A stretch of 64,000 nucleotides of DNA from Gemmatimonadota bacterium (GTDB lineage Bacteria; Gemmatimonadota; Gemmatimonadetes; Longimicrobiales; Longimicrobiaceae). Made by a program: the position numbers and the translations under genes. The notes beneath the pieces are model-generated. The model worked only from the letters and a program-made list of their open reading frames with translations. It ran no database searches and was not told the origin of the DNA. Where the stretch lies: NCBI GenBank assembly GCA_028287185.1, contig JAQBQD010000153.1, positions 1-64,000 on the forward strand, read 5' to 3'. Shown here piece by piece: positions 27,295 to 38,576 of the stretch; within the stretch, counting starts at the first letter, position 1, and the number at the start of each line of letters is the position of its first letter.

Positions 27295-27317
27295 CGCGTA
27301 CCATCGATGGAGTGGCT

Positions 27318-28226
27318 TCATGCCGCCGCGAAGGAAGCCAGCGCCTCGCCCATCTCGCCCTCGCGCAGGCGCTTGAGCGCGCGGTCGCGGAGCTGGCGGA
27401 TGCGCTCGCGGGTGACGCCCAGGATGTCGCCGATCTCCTCCAGCGTGTGCTCGCGGCCGCCCTCCAGGCCGAAGTACAGCTTGAGGACCTTGGCGTCGCG
27501 CGGCTGCAGGGTGTCGAGCGCCTTGTCGATGCGCTCGGACAGCAGCCGCTCCTCCACCTCGTCCTCGGTCATGATGGCCGCGTCGGCGATGAAGCGGTCC
27601 ATCAGCTGGCTGTCGTCCGAGTCGCCGATGGGGGCGTCCAGGCGGATCTCGGCCGCGTTCAGCGTCTGCAGGCTCTCCACGATCTCGGGAGAGAGGCCCG
27701 TGGCCTCGGACAGCTCCTGCGGGCTGGGATCGCGCCGCAGCTCCTGCTTCAGGCGCTCGCGCTCGCGGAAGATCTTGGCCAGGTCGCTGGCGCGGTTCAG
27801 CGGCACGCGCACCGAGCGCCCCTGGTTGGCCAGCGCCGACAGGATGGCCTGGCGGATCCACCACACGGCGTAGGAGATGAACTTCACCCCCTGGTCGGGA
27901 TCGAACTTCCGCGCGGCCGTCACCAGGCCCACGTTGCCCTCCTGGATCAGGTCCGAGAGGGAGACGCCGCGGTTCTGGTACTTCTTGGCGACGGAGATCA
28001 CGAAGCGCAGGTTGGCGCGCACCAGCTCCTGCACCGCCGTCTCGTCGTTCAGGCGCGCGCGGCGGCCCAGCTCGATCTCCTGCGGGGGAGTGAGCAGCGC
28101 GTGCGTGCTGACTTCCTTCAGATATTGGTCGAGGCTCGACTGATCTTCCGCGGCGACGCCGAACGCGTCCTGGCCCGTGGCCGTCCGCTTCCGCCGCCTC
28201 GCCGTCTTGCGTGCTGTCGTAGCCAT
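27318..28226 (-). CDS. RNA polymerase sigma factor, RpoD/SigA family, short form
   Basis: A 302-residue sigma-70 protein. Region 1.2 (SSLDQYLKEVSTHALLTPPQ), region 2 with the -10 recognition segment (KFDPDQGVKFISYAVWWIRQ), region 3, and region 4 with the helix-turn-helix LEEIGDILGVTRERIRQLRD are all present. Region 1.1 is absent and the N-terminus is a short basic segment (ARKTARRRKRTATGQD), as in group 2 or compact primary factors. ATG 28226 was chosen by family match; the ribosome site is weak. Whether it is the housekeeping factor or an alternative of the RpoS type cannot be settled here. A terminator hairpin (28330) and an inverted repeat (28242) lie in its leader. Confidence 0.93.
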   Translation of the reverse strand: MATTARKTARRRKRTATGQDAFGVAAEDQSSLDQYLKEVSTHALLTPPQEIELGRRARLNDETAVQELVRANLRFVISVAKKYQNRGVSLSDLIQEGNVGLVTAARKFDPDQGVKFISYAVWWIRQAILSALANQGRSVRVPLNRASDLAKIFRERERLKQELRRDPSPQELSEATGLSPEIVESLQTLNAAEIRLDAPIGDSDDSQLMDRFIADAAIMTEDEVEERLLSERIDKALDTLQPRDAKVLKLYFGLEGGREHTLEEIGDILGVTRERIRQLRDRALKRLREGEMGEALASFAAA

Positions 28227-28684
28227 AGTGGTCTTGGTCACTTCCGTGTCTGACGGAACCTGCTGGGTGCCCCGCGAACTGCCGGGCGAGCCCCTGTGAA
28301 CCCTGCAAAAGCTCTGCCGGAAAACGAAACGCCCGGAGGCATGAAGCGTCCGGGCGGGAAAGCGCGTGCGCCTGCCTGCGCCGCTACCCCCGCCCCGCTC
28401 CCGCGCGACGCCGTCCCAGCCCCGCCGACGGCAGGCCGGCCCGCATCCGGCGCGTGCCGGCACGGGAGAGGTCCGCGGTGCGTCGCGAGAAAGTCATTCG
28501 CGGCTGGGAAAAGGTTGCCGGGTGGATCCCGTCCGGTGGGTCCGGAAGGGCGCACAAGGTAGCCGCGCCCGCCGGTGCCGTCAAGCGTCCGGCGCCCATC
28601 CCAAGTACCGCCGGACGGCGCGCAGGTTCCCGCCGCACCGGCAACCTCCCGAAAGGGGCTCCTGCCAGTGCGGCGGGAGCCCGC
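28227..28684. other. Leader and intergenic region before the sigma gene
   Basis: Besides the terminator at 28330-28356 it contains TTCCGT-GTCTG-ACGGAA (28242-28258), a 6-bp inverted repeat that overlaps the likely ribosome-binding area of the sigma gene and could fold over it. No coding frame is supported. Confidence 0.4.
28330..28356 (-). terminator. T-rich terminator upstream of the sigma gene
   Basis: CGCCCGGA (28330-28337) pairs with TCCGGGCG (28349-28356). On the minus strand TTTCGTTTT follows the stem. It may end thioesterase transcripts or act as an attenuator of the sigma gene. Confidence 0.6.
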
Positions 28685-29215
28685 TCACCCGCGGGGCCGG
28701 CGGCGCGCCAGGCGGGCCTCGCGGCGCGCGCGTCCGGCCTCGTTGCGGCGCTTCTCCTCGTCCGTCTCGGGCCGCACGGGGGGCACGGGCGCGGGGCGGC
28801 CGTCCTCGCCCAGCGCCACGAAGGTGGCGTAGCAGGTGTTGGTGTGGCGCTCCTCGCCCGTGATGGGGTTCTGCGCCATCACCTTCACCCCCACCTCCAT
28901 GCTGGTGGTGCCGGTGAAGTTCACCGAGGCGTGCGCCACCACCAGCTCGCCGATGTAGATGGGCTGGTTGAACTCCACCTCGTCGAAGCTCTTGGTCACC
29001 ACCGGGCGGCCGGCGTGCTTCATGGCGCAGAACGCCGCCGCGCGGTCGATGAAGCCCAGCAGCACGCCGCCGAACAGCGTGCCCGCCACGTTCTGGCTGG
29101 CGGGCTCGGCCAGGTCTGCGAAGGTGACCTGCGAATGGCGCACCGGGCGCGGCACGGCGGGGTCCGGCGGGGTGTGCTCCAGGTAGATCTCTACGGGCCG
29201 GATCATGGATCGCAT
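28685..29215 (-). CDS. Acyl-CoA thioesterase, hot-dog fold (YciA/ACOT type)
   Basis: A 176-residue single hot-dog thioesterase that hydrolyses acyl-CoA to free acid and CoA in the cytoplasm. The conserved N-terminal part VAGTLFGGVLLGFIDRAAAF carries the catalytic Asp, followed by KSFDEVEFNQPIYIGELVVA and the strand SMEVGVKVMAQNP. The last 40 residues are a charged Arg/Pro-rich tail (EKRRNEAGRARREARLARRR) not needed for catalysis. ATG 29215 was preferred over ATG 29206 because GGGGGA stands seven bases upstream. No operon partner; preferred chain length unknown. Confidence 0.92.
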   Translation of the reverse strand: MRSMIRPVEIYLEHTPPDPAVPRPVRHSQVTFADLAEPASQNVAGTLFGGVLLGFIDRAAAFCAMKHAGRPVVTKSFDEVEFNQPIYIGELVVAHASVNFTGTTSMEVGVKVMAQNPITGEERHTNTCYATFVALGEDGRPAPVPPVRPETDEEKRRNEAGRARREARLARRRPRG

Positions 29216-29769
29216 ACGTGTTTCCCCCGAAAGCGGCGGCGCTCCGCGATGTGCGGCGCCGGGGGCGCAAGATGGCCTCGGGCGGCGCCGGGGGAAAGGG
29301 CGTGCGGCGTGCGGTGCCAGCCGGATTGCGCTTCGGGGCCGTCTCTACAGAAATACTGCCGTCCGCGAGCTCGCGCGGATGCTCCCGCACACGAACCAGG
29401 CGGCGGATGGCGGCCTCGCACGGCAGCATTGCGCGGGACGGGGCTTCGCGCCCCGGAGCAGGACGACGCGCTCACGCACCTTGGCGCGCGCGTTCGGCTC
29501 CGAACGCCGATGCCGCCCGCGGAGGAGCAGCCAAGGTCGGATTCGGCCTGAACCGGATCGCCCGCCACGAGATCCATCCGCAGATCGGGGCGATCGGACG
29601 AGTCCTCGAACATCGCCGCGGATCGTGGACGCTGGCAGGTCGAAGGAAAGCGGGGCTCCGCACGATGCGGAGTCCCACTGTTCATCGCCGACCCTCGCCA
29701 GATCAGCATCACCGTCGCGTCGGTCCGATCTCCATCAAACCCATCTGCCGACGTCGTACGCGCCGGTTC
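29216..29769. other. Intergenic region between the thioesterase and oxidoreductase genes
   Basis: Apart from the terminator hairpin at 29652-29676 I see no gene, repeat or RNA signature in these 554 bases. Composition is slightly less GC-rich than the coding parts. Confidence 0.45.
29652..29676 (-). terminator. Terminator after the quinone oxidoreductase gene
   Basis: CTCCGCA (29656-29662) pairs with TGCGGAG (29666-29672), extended by GGG/CCC with one mismatch. On the minus strand GCTTTCCTT follows. It lies about 95 bases beyond the stop at 29770. Confidence 0.55.
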
Positions 29770-30750
29770 TCACCACATCAGCACGATCTTGCCGAAGGTG
29801 CCGTTGGACTCCATGCGGCGGTGGGCCTCGGCGACGTCGGTGAAGTGGAAGCTGCTGTCCACGACGGGCTTCACGCGGCCGGACGAGAGCAGCGGCAGCA
29901 CGGTCTTCGAGAAGTCGCGCGCCAGGGCGATCTTCTCCTCCAGCGGCCGGGTGCGCAGGACGGTGCCGATGATGTGGATGCGGCGCCGCAGCACCAGGCC
30001 CAGGTCGATCTCGGCCTTGGAGCCCGCGGTGGTGCCGACGACGATCAGCCGCCCGCGCATGGCGAGAACGCGCAGGCTGGCCTCCATCAGCTTGCCTCCC
30101 ACCAGGTCCAGCACGGCGTGCACGCCGCTGCCGTAGGTGGCCTGGTTCACCACCTCGGCCAGGTCTTCGCGCGAGGTGTCGATGCCCACCTCCACGCCCA
30201 GCTCGGCGGCGCGCTCCAGCTTGGCGGCCGTGCGCGAGGTGCCGATGACCATGGCGCCGGCGGCCCGCAAGAGCTGCGCGGCGGCGGTGCCCACGCCGCT
30301 GCCCACCGCGTGCACCAGCACCCGCTCGCCCATGGTGACGTCCAGCTGCGGGAAGAGCGCGTCGTAGGCGGTGAGGAACGCCTCCGGTATGGCAGCCGCC
30401 TCCTCGATGGACAGGTTCTGCGGGATGCGGATGGCTTCGCGCTCGTGCACCACCAGGTACTCCGCGTGGCCGCCGCCGCCCACGATGCCCATCACCCGGT
30501 TGCCCACGGCCCACAGCCCCGCGCCCTCGCCCACCGCGTCCACCTCGCCGGCGTACTCCAGCCCCGGAACGTCCGCGGCCACGCCGGGGGGCGCGGGATA
30601 GGCGCCGCGCCGCTGCAGCAGGTCGGCGCGGTTCAGCGCCGAGGCGTGCACCCGCACACGGATCTCGCCGGGCCCGGGATCGGGCACGGGACGGTCTTCC
30701 AGGGACAGCACCTCGGGCCCGCCGGGGCGGGTGATGACGATGGCTCTCAT
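29770..30750 (-). CDS. NADPH:quinone oxidoreductase, PIG3 type (MDR superfamily)
   Basis: A 326-residue medium-chain dehydrogenase/reductase without the zinc ligands of alcohol dehydrogenases. The N-terminal GroES-like domain has the quinone-reductase signature (VHASALNRADLLQRRGAYPA), and the Rossmann domain has the nucleotide site VHAVGSGVGTAAAQ followed by GTSRTAAKLERAAELG. The C-terminal strand HFTDVAEAHRRMESNGTFGK is typical of the PIG3/QOR group. It reduces small quinones with NADPH in the cytosol; the physiological substrate is not known. It starts at ATG 30750 and sits 61 bases downstream of the amidase gene stop, same strand, possibly co-transcribed. Confidence 0.93.
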   Translation of the reverse strand: MRAIVITRPGGPEVLSLEDRPVPDPGPGEIRVRVHASALNRADLLQRRGAYPAPPGVAADVPGLEYAGEVDAVGEGAGLWAVGNRVMGIVGGGGHAEYLVVHEREAIRIPQNLSIEEAAAIPEAFLTAYDALFPQLDVTMGERVLVHAVGSGVGTAAAQLLRAAGAMVIGTSRTAAKLERAAELGVEVGIDTSREDLAEVVNQATYGSGVHAVLDLVGGKLMEASLRVLAMRGRLIVVGTTAGSKAEIDLGLVLRRRIHIIGTVLRTRPLEEKIALARDFSKTVLPLLSSGRVKPVVDSSFHFTDVAEAHRRMESNGTFGKIVLMW

Positions 30751-30811
30751 CGGATTCGGTTCGGATTCGTGGCGTACGAGAAGGCGTTCTCGATCGACTG
30801 GATCCCGCGGC

Positions 30812-32500
30812 TCAGGGCGTCGTCCAGGCGCCGGAGGCTCGGGACCGGAGGAAGGCCTCGATGCCCCGCACGTGCGCCGCGGCCAGGCGCGCCAGGAACG
30901 CGGGGTCGCGCAGCGCGGCTTCCTGCTCGGGCACCATCATGAACAGCGACTCGGTGAGCGTCGATGGGAACCAGGTGGCCCGCACCAGCGCCAGGTTGCC
31001 GTCGTGCGCACCCAGGTCGCGGATGCCGGTGACGCCCACCACCTCACGGTCCAGCGCCTGCGCCAGCGGAGTGCCCGAGGGGTGGAACCAGTAGGTGCTG
31101 GTGCCGTTGCCCGTGAACGGGTTCTCGCCTTCCGGGAAGGCGTTGTTGTGCACGGAGACCAGCAGGTCCGCGTTCCAGCGCGCGGCCATCGCCGTCCGCT
31201 CCGCCAGGCCCACGGCCGCGTTCGTGGTGCGCGTCAGCATCACCGTCGCTCCCGCGGCGCGGAGCTGATCCGCCAGCGGCAGCGCCACGGCCAGGTTCGC
31301 CTCGGCCTCCGTAAGCCCCGTCGGCCCCACTGCGCCGCCCGGCGGGTGGCCGGGGTCGATCACGATTCGGATCCCCCGCAACGGGCTGGCGGGGTCGATG
31401 CTCGGCCCGCGGCGAATGCGGAGAACGAGCGCGCCGTCCGCCGCGTAGAACGCCTTGTATCCCCACGGCCTGCGCGCGAACGACAGCGTCACCTGCGCCG
31501 ATCCCGGCTCGCCCGCGGCGCTGGCGATGGAGTCCAGCATGGGATCGCCCAAGTTCACCGCCGGAGCGTCGACCGCGGTGACGCCGTGCAGCCGCACGCG
31601 CCAGGTATCGCCCATGTCTTCGACGAGGAAGGGCGCGCCGCCGGCGGGGATGCGAACGTCCACCCAGGCGCTGTCCCGCCGCGCCGTCACCCGCCCCAGT
31701 GTCGTCGGTCCGACGGCGGGCGATTCGGCGCCGAGTGAGAGCGCAGTGTCGGGGAACCAGGCGACCGTCGCGCTGTCCAGCCGAACCTGCACCATGTCCG
31801 CACGCTTGCCGATGGCCACGAGTCGCGCGCCGCGGGGCAGGAACCAGCGGTAGGTGCCCGTGGGCGTGGGCCGGCCGATCGCAACGTCCGATCCCGTGGC
31901 CAGCGTGTCGCCGGTGAGCGCGCGCGCCGCAAGCGGCTGCGGGAACGCGATGGTGCCGTCCGCCGAGGGCTGCTGCGCCGGCGCGGGCGTGGACTGCGCG
32001 TCGGCCGCCGTGTCCGGCGCGGCGGGCGAGGCCGGCGCCGGCGGCCCGGGAGGCGCGGGTCGGAAGCCGGTGGTGACCGTGGCCGAGTCCCCGCCGCGGC
32101 GGGCGGCAAAGGGGTACGAGCCATCCGCCGGCACGGGCAGGAAGGCGAGGAATGCCCCGTTGGGCGCCACCGCCACGGGCGTTCCGTTGATGGTCAGCGC
32201 CGCGCTTCCGCTGCCCACGCTCCCGAACACGAAGGTGGAGTCCACCGCCGGCCGCGGATCGTCCAGGCCCGGGTGCACCACGCGGATGCGCAGGGGCCCG
32301 TCCACCGTGGGGATGGGTGGCAGCGCGCCGTGTGCGACGTACACCGGCGCGGCGGCCACCGAGGCGGGCGCGGGCGGCGGCGTGGGTCCGGGCGCCGGCG
32401 CGGGAGCCGGACGGCAGGCGCCGGCGGCGAGCACCACGACTGCGGCGGCTGCGCGCGCGGCGAGCGGGAGCGGACGGATCGGTCGGATGGTACCGTGCAT
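30812..32500 (-). CDS. N-acetylmuramoyl-L-alanine amidase (Amidase_3) lipoprotein
   Basis: A 562-residue envelope protein. A signal peptide with lipobox VVLAAGAC (Cys about 29) is followed by a Pro/Ala linker, a beta-rich N-terminal part of about 300 residues, and an Amidase_3 domain (about 375-555). Zinc ligands can be seen: His in IVIDPGHPPGG, Glu in TGLTEAEANL and His in LLVSVHNNAF; the catalytic Glu should be in WFPSTLTESLFM. Such enzymes cut the amide bond between muramic acid and the stem peptide, usually for cell division. A second Ala/Pro-rich linker lies near residues 165-195. ATG 32500 was chosen because the signal peptide follows. Confidence 0.92.
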   Translation of the reverse strand: MHGTIRPIRPLPLAARAAAAVVVLAAGACRPAPAPAPGPTPPPAPASVAAAPVYVAHGALPPIPTVDGPLRIRVVHPGLDDPRPAVDSTFVFGSVGSGSAALTINGTPVAVAPNGAFLAFLPVPADGSYPFAARRGGDSATVTTGFRPAPPGPPAPASPAAPDTAADAQSTPAPAQQPSADGTIAFPQPLAARALTGDTLATGSDVAIGRPTPTGTYRWFLPRGARLVAIGKRADMVQVRLDSATVAWFPDTALSLGAESPAVGPTTLGRVTARRDSAWVDVRIPAGGAPFLVEDMGDTWRVRLHGVTAVDAPAVNLGDPMLDSIASAAGEPGSAQVTLSFARRPWGYKAFYAADGALVLRIRRGPSIDPASPLRGIRIVIDPGHPPGGAVGPTGLTEAEANLAVALPLADQLRAAGATVMLTRTTNAAVGLAERTAMAARWNADLLVSVHNNAFPEGENPFTGNGTSTYWFHPSGTPLAQALDREVVGVTGIRDLGAHDGNLALVRATWFPSTLTESLFMMVPEQEAALRDPAFLARLAAAHVRGIEAFLRSRASGAWTTP

Positions 32501-32641
32501 CTCGGGCGGGACTCGGGATCGACGGAGGAAAACGCCGGCGGCGCTTTCCAGGCGGAGGCTCGCCTTGGAAGCGCCAGGGATCGTCAGCGGTCGGGCGGCG
32601 TGCAAGGGCCGGGCCGGCGAGGCCGCATCGCGGAAAGACGG

Positions 32642-32675
32642 GAGCGCCCCCGGCCAGGTGGGACCGGGGGCGCTC
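32642..32675 (-). terminator. Terminator after the AIM24-like gene
   Basis: Perfect 12-bp stem (32642-32653 with 32664-32675) and a 10-base loop, 38 bases beyond the stop at 32713. Confidence 0.6.
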
Positions 32676-32712
32676 GCCGCGCCTCCATCGACCGAGCTCC
32701 GCCGATGGTGCG

Positions 32713-33483
32713 TCAGCCCTTGTTGAGCAGGCTCCCGATGATGCCGCCCACCAGGCCGCCGGGGGTGGCGCCGCTCGCCTTCTGGTCGTCCGCGCCGGTG
32801 CCGGGGTGGAAGTACATGGACTGGATGCCCACGCGGCCCGGGCCGGTGAAGCGGTTCCAGAAGATCTGCCCCGCGCTGGCGAACAGGCCCGTGCTGAAGC
32901 GCTGGAACTGCGTCTCCATGCTCACGGACGGGTCCTTGTACACCCAGCCGCCCGGCTCCACGTCGATCTGCTCGCCCGCGGCCAGCGTGACCTCGAACAG
33001 GTTGCCGTAGCCGTGCAGCCACACCACACCCTCGCCGCGCGCCGCGGTGAAGGTGTCGATGAAGAAGCCCGTGCCGCTGAACAGCATGTTGGAGACGCCC
33101 TTCACGCGCTGGAACGAGTATTCCACGCTCTGCGTGGCCGCCAGGAACTGGTGCTCACGCACGTCCACCGACCGCCCCGGCGCCAGGTGCAGCGGCACGA
33201 GCTGCCCCGCCCCGTCGCGGCTGAACGCGATGTGGCCCCGCCCGGTCGCCTCGGTCATGAAGATGGGCAGCCCGGCCAGCACCCGCGTGAAGCCGCCCTT
33301 GAGCGACTTGACGCCCACCTGCACCTGCGGGTGCTTCCACAGCAGCACGTGGTGCTCGAAGTACACGGGCATGCGGTCCAGCTCCAGGTGCAGCACCGGC
33401 ACCAGCTCGCCTTCCAGGTGATACGTGACGCCCGCGAAGCTCTCGTTGCGGAGCGTGGTGGGGTGCAGCTGCGGGATGGCCAT
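32713..33483 (-). CDS. AIM24-family protein (TIGR00266-like)
   Basis: A 256-residue protein of the widespread AIM24 family of double beta-sandwich proteins. Typical segments: HHVLLWKHPQVQVGVKSLKG, FSRDGAGQLVPLHLAPGRSV, SGTGFFIDTFTAARGEGVVW and the final Gly-rich tail GGLVGGIIGSLLNKG. There is no signal peptide. In mitochondria AIM24 affects inner-membrane organisation; the bacterial role is not established. ATG 33483 (MAIPQLHPTTLRNES) was chosen by family start; an upstream in-frame ATG at 33534 is less likely. The neighbours are an amidase and a channel, with no clear functional link. Confidence 0.88.
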   Translation of the reverse strand: MAIPQLHPTTLRNESFAGVTYHLEGELVPVLHLELDRMPVYFEHHVLLWKHPQVQVGVKSLKGGFTRVLAGLPIFMTEATGRGHIAFSRDGAGQLVPLHLAPGRSVDVREHQFLAATQSVEYSFQRVKGVSNMLFSGTGFFIDTFTAARGEGVVWLHGYGNLFEVTLAAGEQIDVEPGGWVYKDPSVSMETQFQRFSTGLFASAGQIFWNRFTGPGRVGIQSMYFHPGTGADDQKASGATPGGLVGGIIGSLLNKG

Positions 33484-34073
33484 GGCGGATGCCCGGGTGA
33501 GGAAAGGTGCGGGACAAGAGGGGGATGCGCCCAAGCTACCGCGGCGCCGAACCCCGCTGCAACGCTGACGTTTTCGTCATCCGCCGCAAGGTGCGATGGG
33601 GAGCGCCCGGTCGATCCGCCCCCGCTTCGGCGTTTTCCCGTTCGCCGACAGCGTCGACGGAGCGGGGGGATGACCCGCAGGGTTCGTGCGCCAGGCGTTT
33701 CCTTGCGCACACGTCCATTCCCCGCATCTATTGCCGCCCGTACACCGGCTACACCGCCTGCGCCAACCGGACGGCGGCCGCGTACCAGCAGGAGTACAAC
33801 GCCCGCGCGCAGCACGGCATCAAGCTGCACCAGGTGAACGTGCCGGCCGCGAGCACGAGGCCATCTGGACCAAGCCGTAGAACCTCGTCTCGGTCGATGA
33901 ACGGCGGCGACCCGGGATCGTTCGGGAGCCCGCCATCCGATCGGCGGAAAGGATCGTCCGAATCCCTCCGGAAACGAGATGCTGGGCCGGAGCGCGGTCG
34001 GAACCGTAGATTCGCGCTGGCCCCCGCAGTTCGCGGTGGACGCGGATCAGAGACTCGGAAGACGGGACGGCGG
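33484..34073. other. Intergenic region containing a coding remnant
   Basis: Holds the frameshifted fragment at 33720-33880 (separate entry). The rest, including the 190 bases before the TMEM175-type gene, shows no further gene or hairpin that I can support. Confidence 0.45.
33720..33880 (+). pseudogene. Frameshifted remnant of an unidentified gene
   Basis: From 33720 the plus strand reads about 40 codons of convincing protein (IYCRPYTGYTACANRTAAAY, then QQEYNARAQHGIKLHQVNVP) with G or C at nearly all third positions. Around 33843-33850 the sense shifts by one base: the next frame continues GREHEAIWTKP and stops at TAG 33880. Neither frame has a start with a ribosome site that would give a sensible protein. 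This looks like the C-terminal end of a gene that has lost its 5' part and gained an indel, or a single-base error in the sequence. No family is recognised. Confidence 0.4.
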
Positions 34074-34679
34074 ATGACGAAGGGACGGCTGGAGGCGTTC
34101 AGCGACGGGGTGATCGCCATCCTCATCACCATCATGGTGCTGGAGCTGCGGGCGCCCGACGGGGCCGACTGGGCGGCGCTGCGGCCCGTGCTGCCGCACT
34201 TCCTGGCCTACGTGCTGAGCTTTGTGTACCTGGGCATCTACTGGAACAACCACCACCACATGCTGCACGCCGCGCAGCACGTGAACGGCCGCGTGCTGTG
34301 GGCCAACCTGCACTTGCTGTTCTGGCTCTCGCTGGTGCCCGTCTCCACGGCCTGGATGGCCGAGCATCCCACCGCCGCGCTGCCGGCGGCGGTGTACGGC
34401 GTGACGCTGCTGCTTCCGGCCATCGCCTACTACCTGCTGCAAAGCTCCATCATCGCCCTGGAGGGCCGGCGCTCGCACCTGGCCGCCGCCGTCGGTCGCG
34501 ACCACAAGGGCAAGCTTTCACCGCTCCTGTACGCCGCCGCGATCGGCCTGGCCTTCGTGGACCGGCGCATCGCCTTCGCGCTGTACGTGGCCGTAGCGGT
34601 GATCTGGCTCGTCCCCGACCGCCGCATCGAGGACCGCCTCGAGCACCACGAGAAGCACCTGGACACGGAGCACGGATAG
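34074..34679 (+). CDS. TMEM175-type (DUF1211) membrane channel
   Basis: A 201-residue inner-membrane protein with six predicted helices. The N-terminal segment RLEAFSDGVIAILITIMVLE carries the family hallmark R-x3-FSDGV in helix 1, which in bacterial TMEM175 channels lines a potassium-conducting pore; helix 2 to 3 has the typical IYWNNHHHMLH. The C-terminus is charged and cytosolic. The bacterial proteins form tetramers and are weakly K+-selective. ATG 34074 was chosen because the conserved helix 1 follows within eight residues. No partner genes. Confidence 0.93.
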   Translation: MTKGRLEAFSDGVIAILITIMVLELRAPDGADWAALRPVLPHFLAYVLSFVYLGIYWNNHHHMLHAAQHVNGRVLWANLHLLFWLSLVPVSTAWMAEHPTAALPAAVYGVTLLLPAIAYYLLQSSIIALEGRRSHLAAAVGRDHKGKLSPLLYAAAIGLAFVDRRIAFALYVAVAVIWLVPDRRIEDRLEHHEKHLDTEHG

Positions 34680-34842
34680 GCCGATCGGTCGCGGAACGCG
34701 ACGGAGCTTCCAGGCAGACGTCCGCGCTCCCGCGGAGCACGCGCCGTCGGTCGACCCTCGGATGCGCGGACGCCCGCAGCCGCGGCGAACCAGGCGTCCA
34801 CCTGTGCGCGCCCCCACCCTCACAACATCCCAGGAGCGAGCG

Positions 34843-35295
34843 ATGTGGCCCTTCACCCGTGGAAAGCCGGGCAGTCCGCAGGCGCCGCTGCCTCGGCAGC
34901 CGTCGCGCAACGCAGGGAAGCCGGTCAACCTCCTGCTGGAGTCCTACGTGCTCGACCTCATCGGCCACCTTCCGGCCGACAAGTCGGAAGGGCTGGCGCA
35001 GATGGCGCCCAAGCTCCGGCAGGCGTTGAGCACCCAGGCCCGGGAGTGGAGAGGGATGCTGCGCGAGACGCTGCATCTTTCCGATACCTTCGAGGTCGCC
35101 GTCCTCGATCTCTGGATCCGCAACGGCGAGATCGCCGCCACCGCCGGGAGCCTTCTGGACCCGGAGGATTTCGCCGAGATGTTCGTGGAGCAGTATTCGG
35201 TGGACGGCAGCCGCGTGGACGTGTGGCCCGGGAACTCGCTCGCTCTGGCGCGGGAGCGGATCGCCGCCTGGCGAACGAGGCGGCCGGACGCGTAG
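34843..35295 (+). CDS. Cytosolic protein of unknown function, 150 residues
   Basis: ATG 34843 stands behind CAGGAGCGAGCG, a good ribosome site. After a basic Pro-rich N-terminus (about 1-27) the protein is mostly helical (LLLESYVLDLIGHLPADKSE, LRETLHLSDTFEVAVLDLWI) with an acidic region EDFAEMFVEQYS near the C-terminus. No signal peptide, membrane segment or catalytic motif is visible. The fold might be a small helical bundle. No family is recognised. It is convergent with lon and shares its terminator. Confidence 0.8.
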   Translation: MWPFTRGKPGSPQAPLPRQPSRNAGKPVNLLLESYVLDLIGHLPADKSEGLAQMAPKLRQALSTQAREWRGMLRETLHLSDTFEVAVLDLWIRNGEIAATAGSLLDPEDFAEMFVEQYSVDGSRVDVWPGNSLALARERIAAWRTRRPDA

Positions 35296-35394
35296 CCGCC
35301 GAGGCCGCGGTCGAACGCAGTCCGATTCGACTCGGCAGAAGACCGCGTCTCGACCTTCCGAGCCCATCCGCAACGCCGAGGGTGCACGACGCGC

Positions 35395-35427
35395 AGCGGG
35401 GCGGCCATCACCGATGGCCGCCCCGCT
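35395..35427. terminator. Shared terminator between the 150-residue gene and lon
   Basis: Perfect 15-bp stem (35395-35409 with 35413-35427) and a 3-base loop between two convergent genes. Either strand could use it. Confidence 0.65.
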
Positions 35428-35481
35428 CCGTACTTCATCCGACGACTGCAGTTCGGCCGGCCCGCGGACGGGTCTGCGCGA

Positions 35482-38064
<2,583 letters not shown>

Positions 38065-38576
38065 GGGATTTTCCATCCTCTCGAACTTGAATCCGCAAAC
38101 CCTCGCCGCGGGTGCGCCGAAGGGTGCGGGCTGGGACGGGTCTAAAGCAGTTTGCTTGCCACGCCCCAATACCCCGGCAAACGGCCCATGTGCCCTGTAA
38201 ATACCTGAATTTTCGCGAGGTTTCGGGAGATTCGCCCTCGCTGCCGATCCGGCGGTAGACTCGTAGTGCTATGCCGTTCAGGCATGAACCAATGTCCGGG
38301 CGGCAGGTTGGAGGCCCTCATCCGGCTCGCCGGGGCTCGCCAGCTTCTCCCGCAAGCGGGGGATGGGAAGTATGGCAGGCATTCCGCGTGGAATTCCGGT
38401 CCCGCGATTGCTCCCGGGATTCTGTGAGGCGCGATCGTAGCTCCAGCCCGGGGGTTCATCCTCCTGGAATTCGAGAACGCCCGCTTCCGGGTCGGAATTC
38501 CAACCTTCGCGAGCGTGGAGCGCGACGGGCCGGCTCCCCGCGCGGAGTGGAACCGGCTTCGCATCCTTCCCGCGGG
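38065..38576. other. Upstream region of lon, no further gene seen
   Basis: Holds the candidate lon promoter (38141-38169). I looked for a CIRCE-type or other clear heat-shock inverted repeat and did not find one. The remaining part up to 38576 has no supported gene. Confidence 0.45.
38141..38169 (-). promoter_or_regulatory. Candidate promoter of lon
   Basis: On the minus strand TTGGGG (38169-38164) and TTTAGA (38146-38141) are 17 bases apart, giving a leader of about 70 bases before ATG 38064. Both hexamers are four of six matches to the sigma-70 consensus. Confidence 0.4.

Noticed and set aside
27239-27304. Longer RsgA starting at ATG 27304
   Set aside because: It would translate through the terminator hairpin of the sigma gene and add residues not seen in the family.
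38065-38300. A possible heat-shock operator before lon
   Set aside because: No CIRCE-like or other sizeable inverted repeat was found; only an ordinary promoter candidate is visible.
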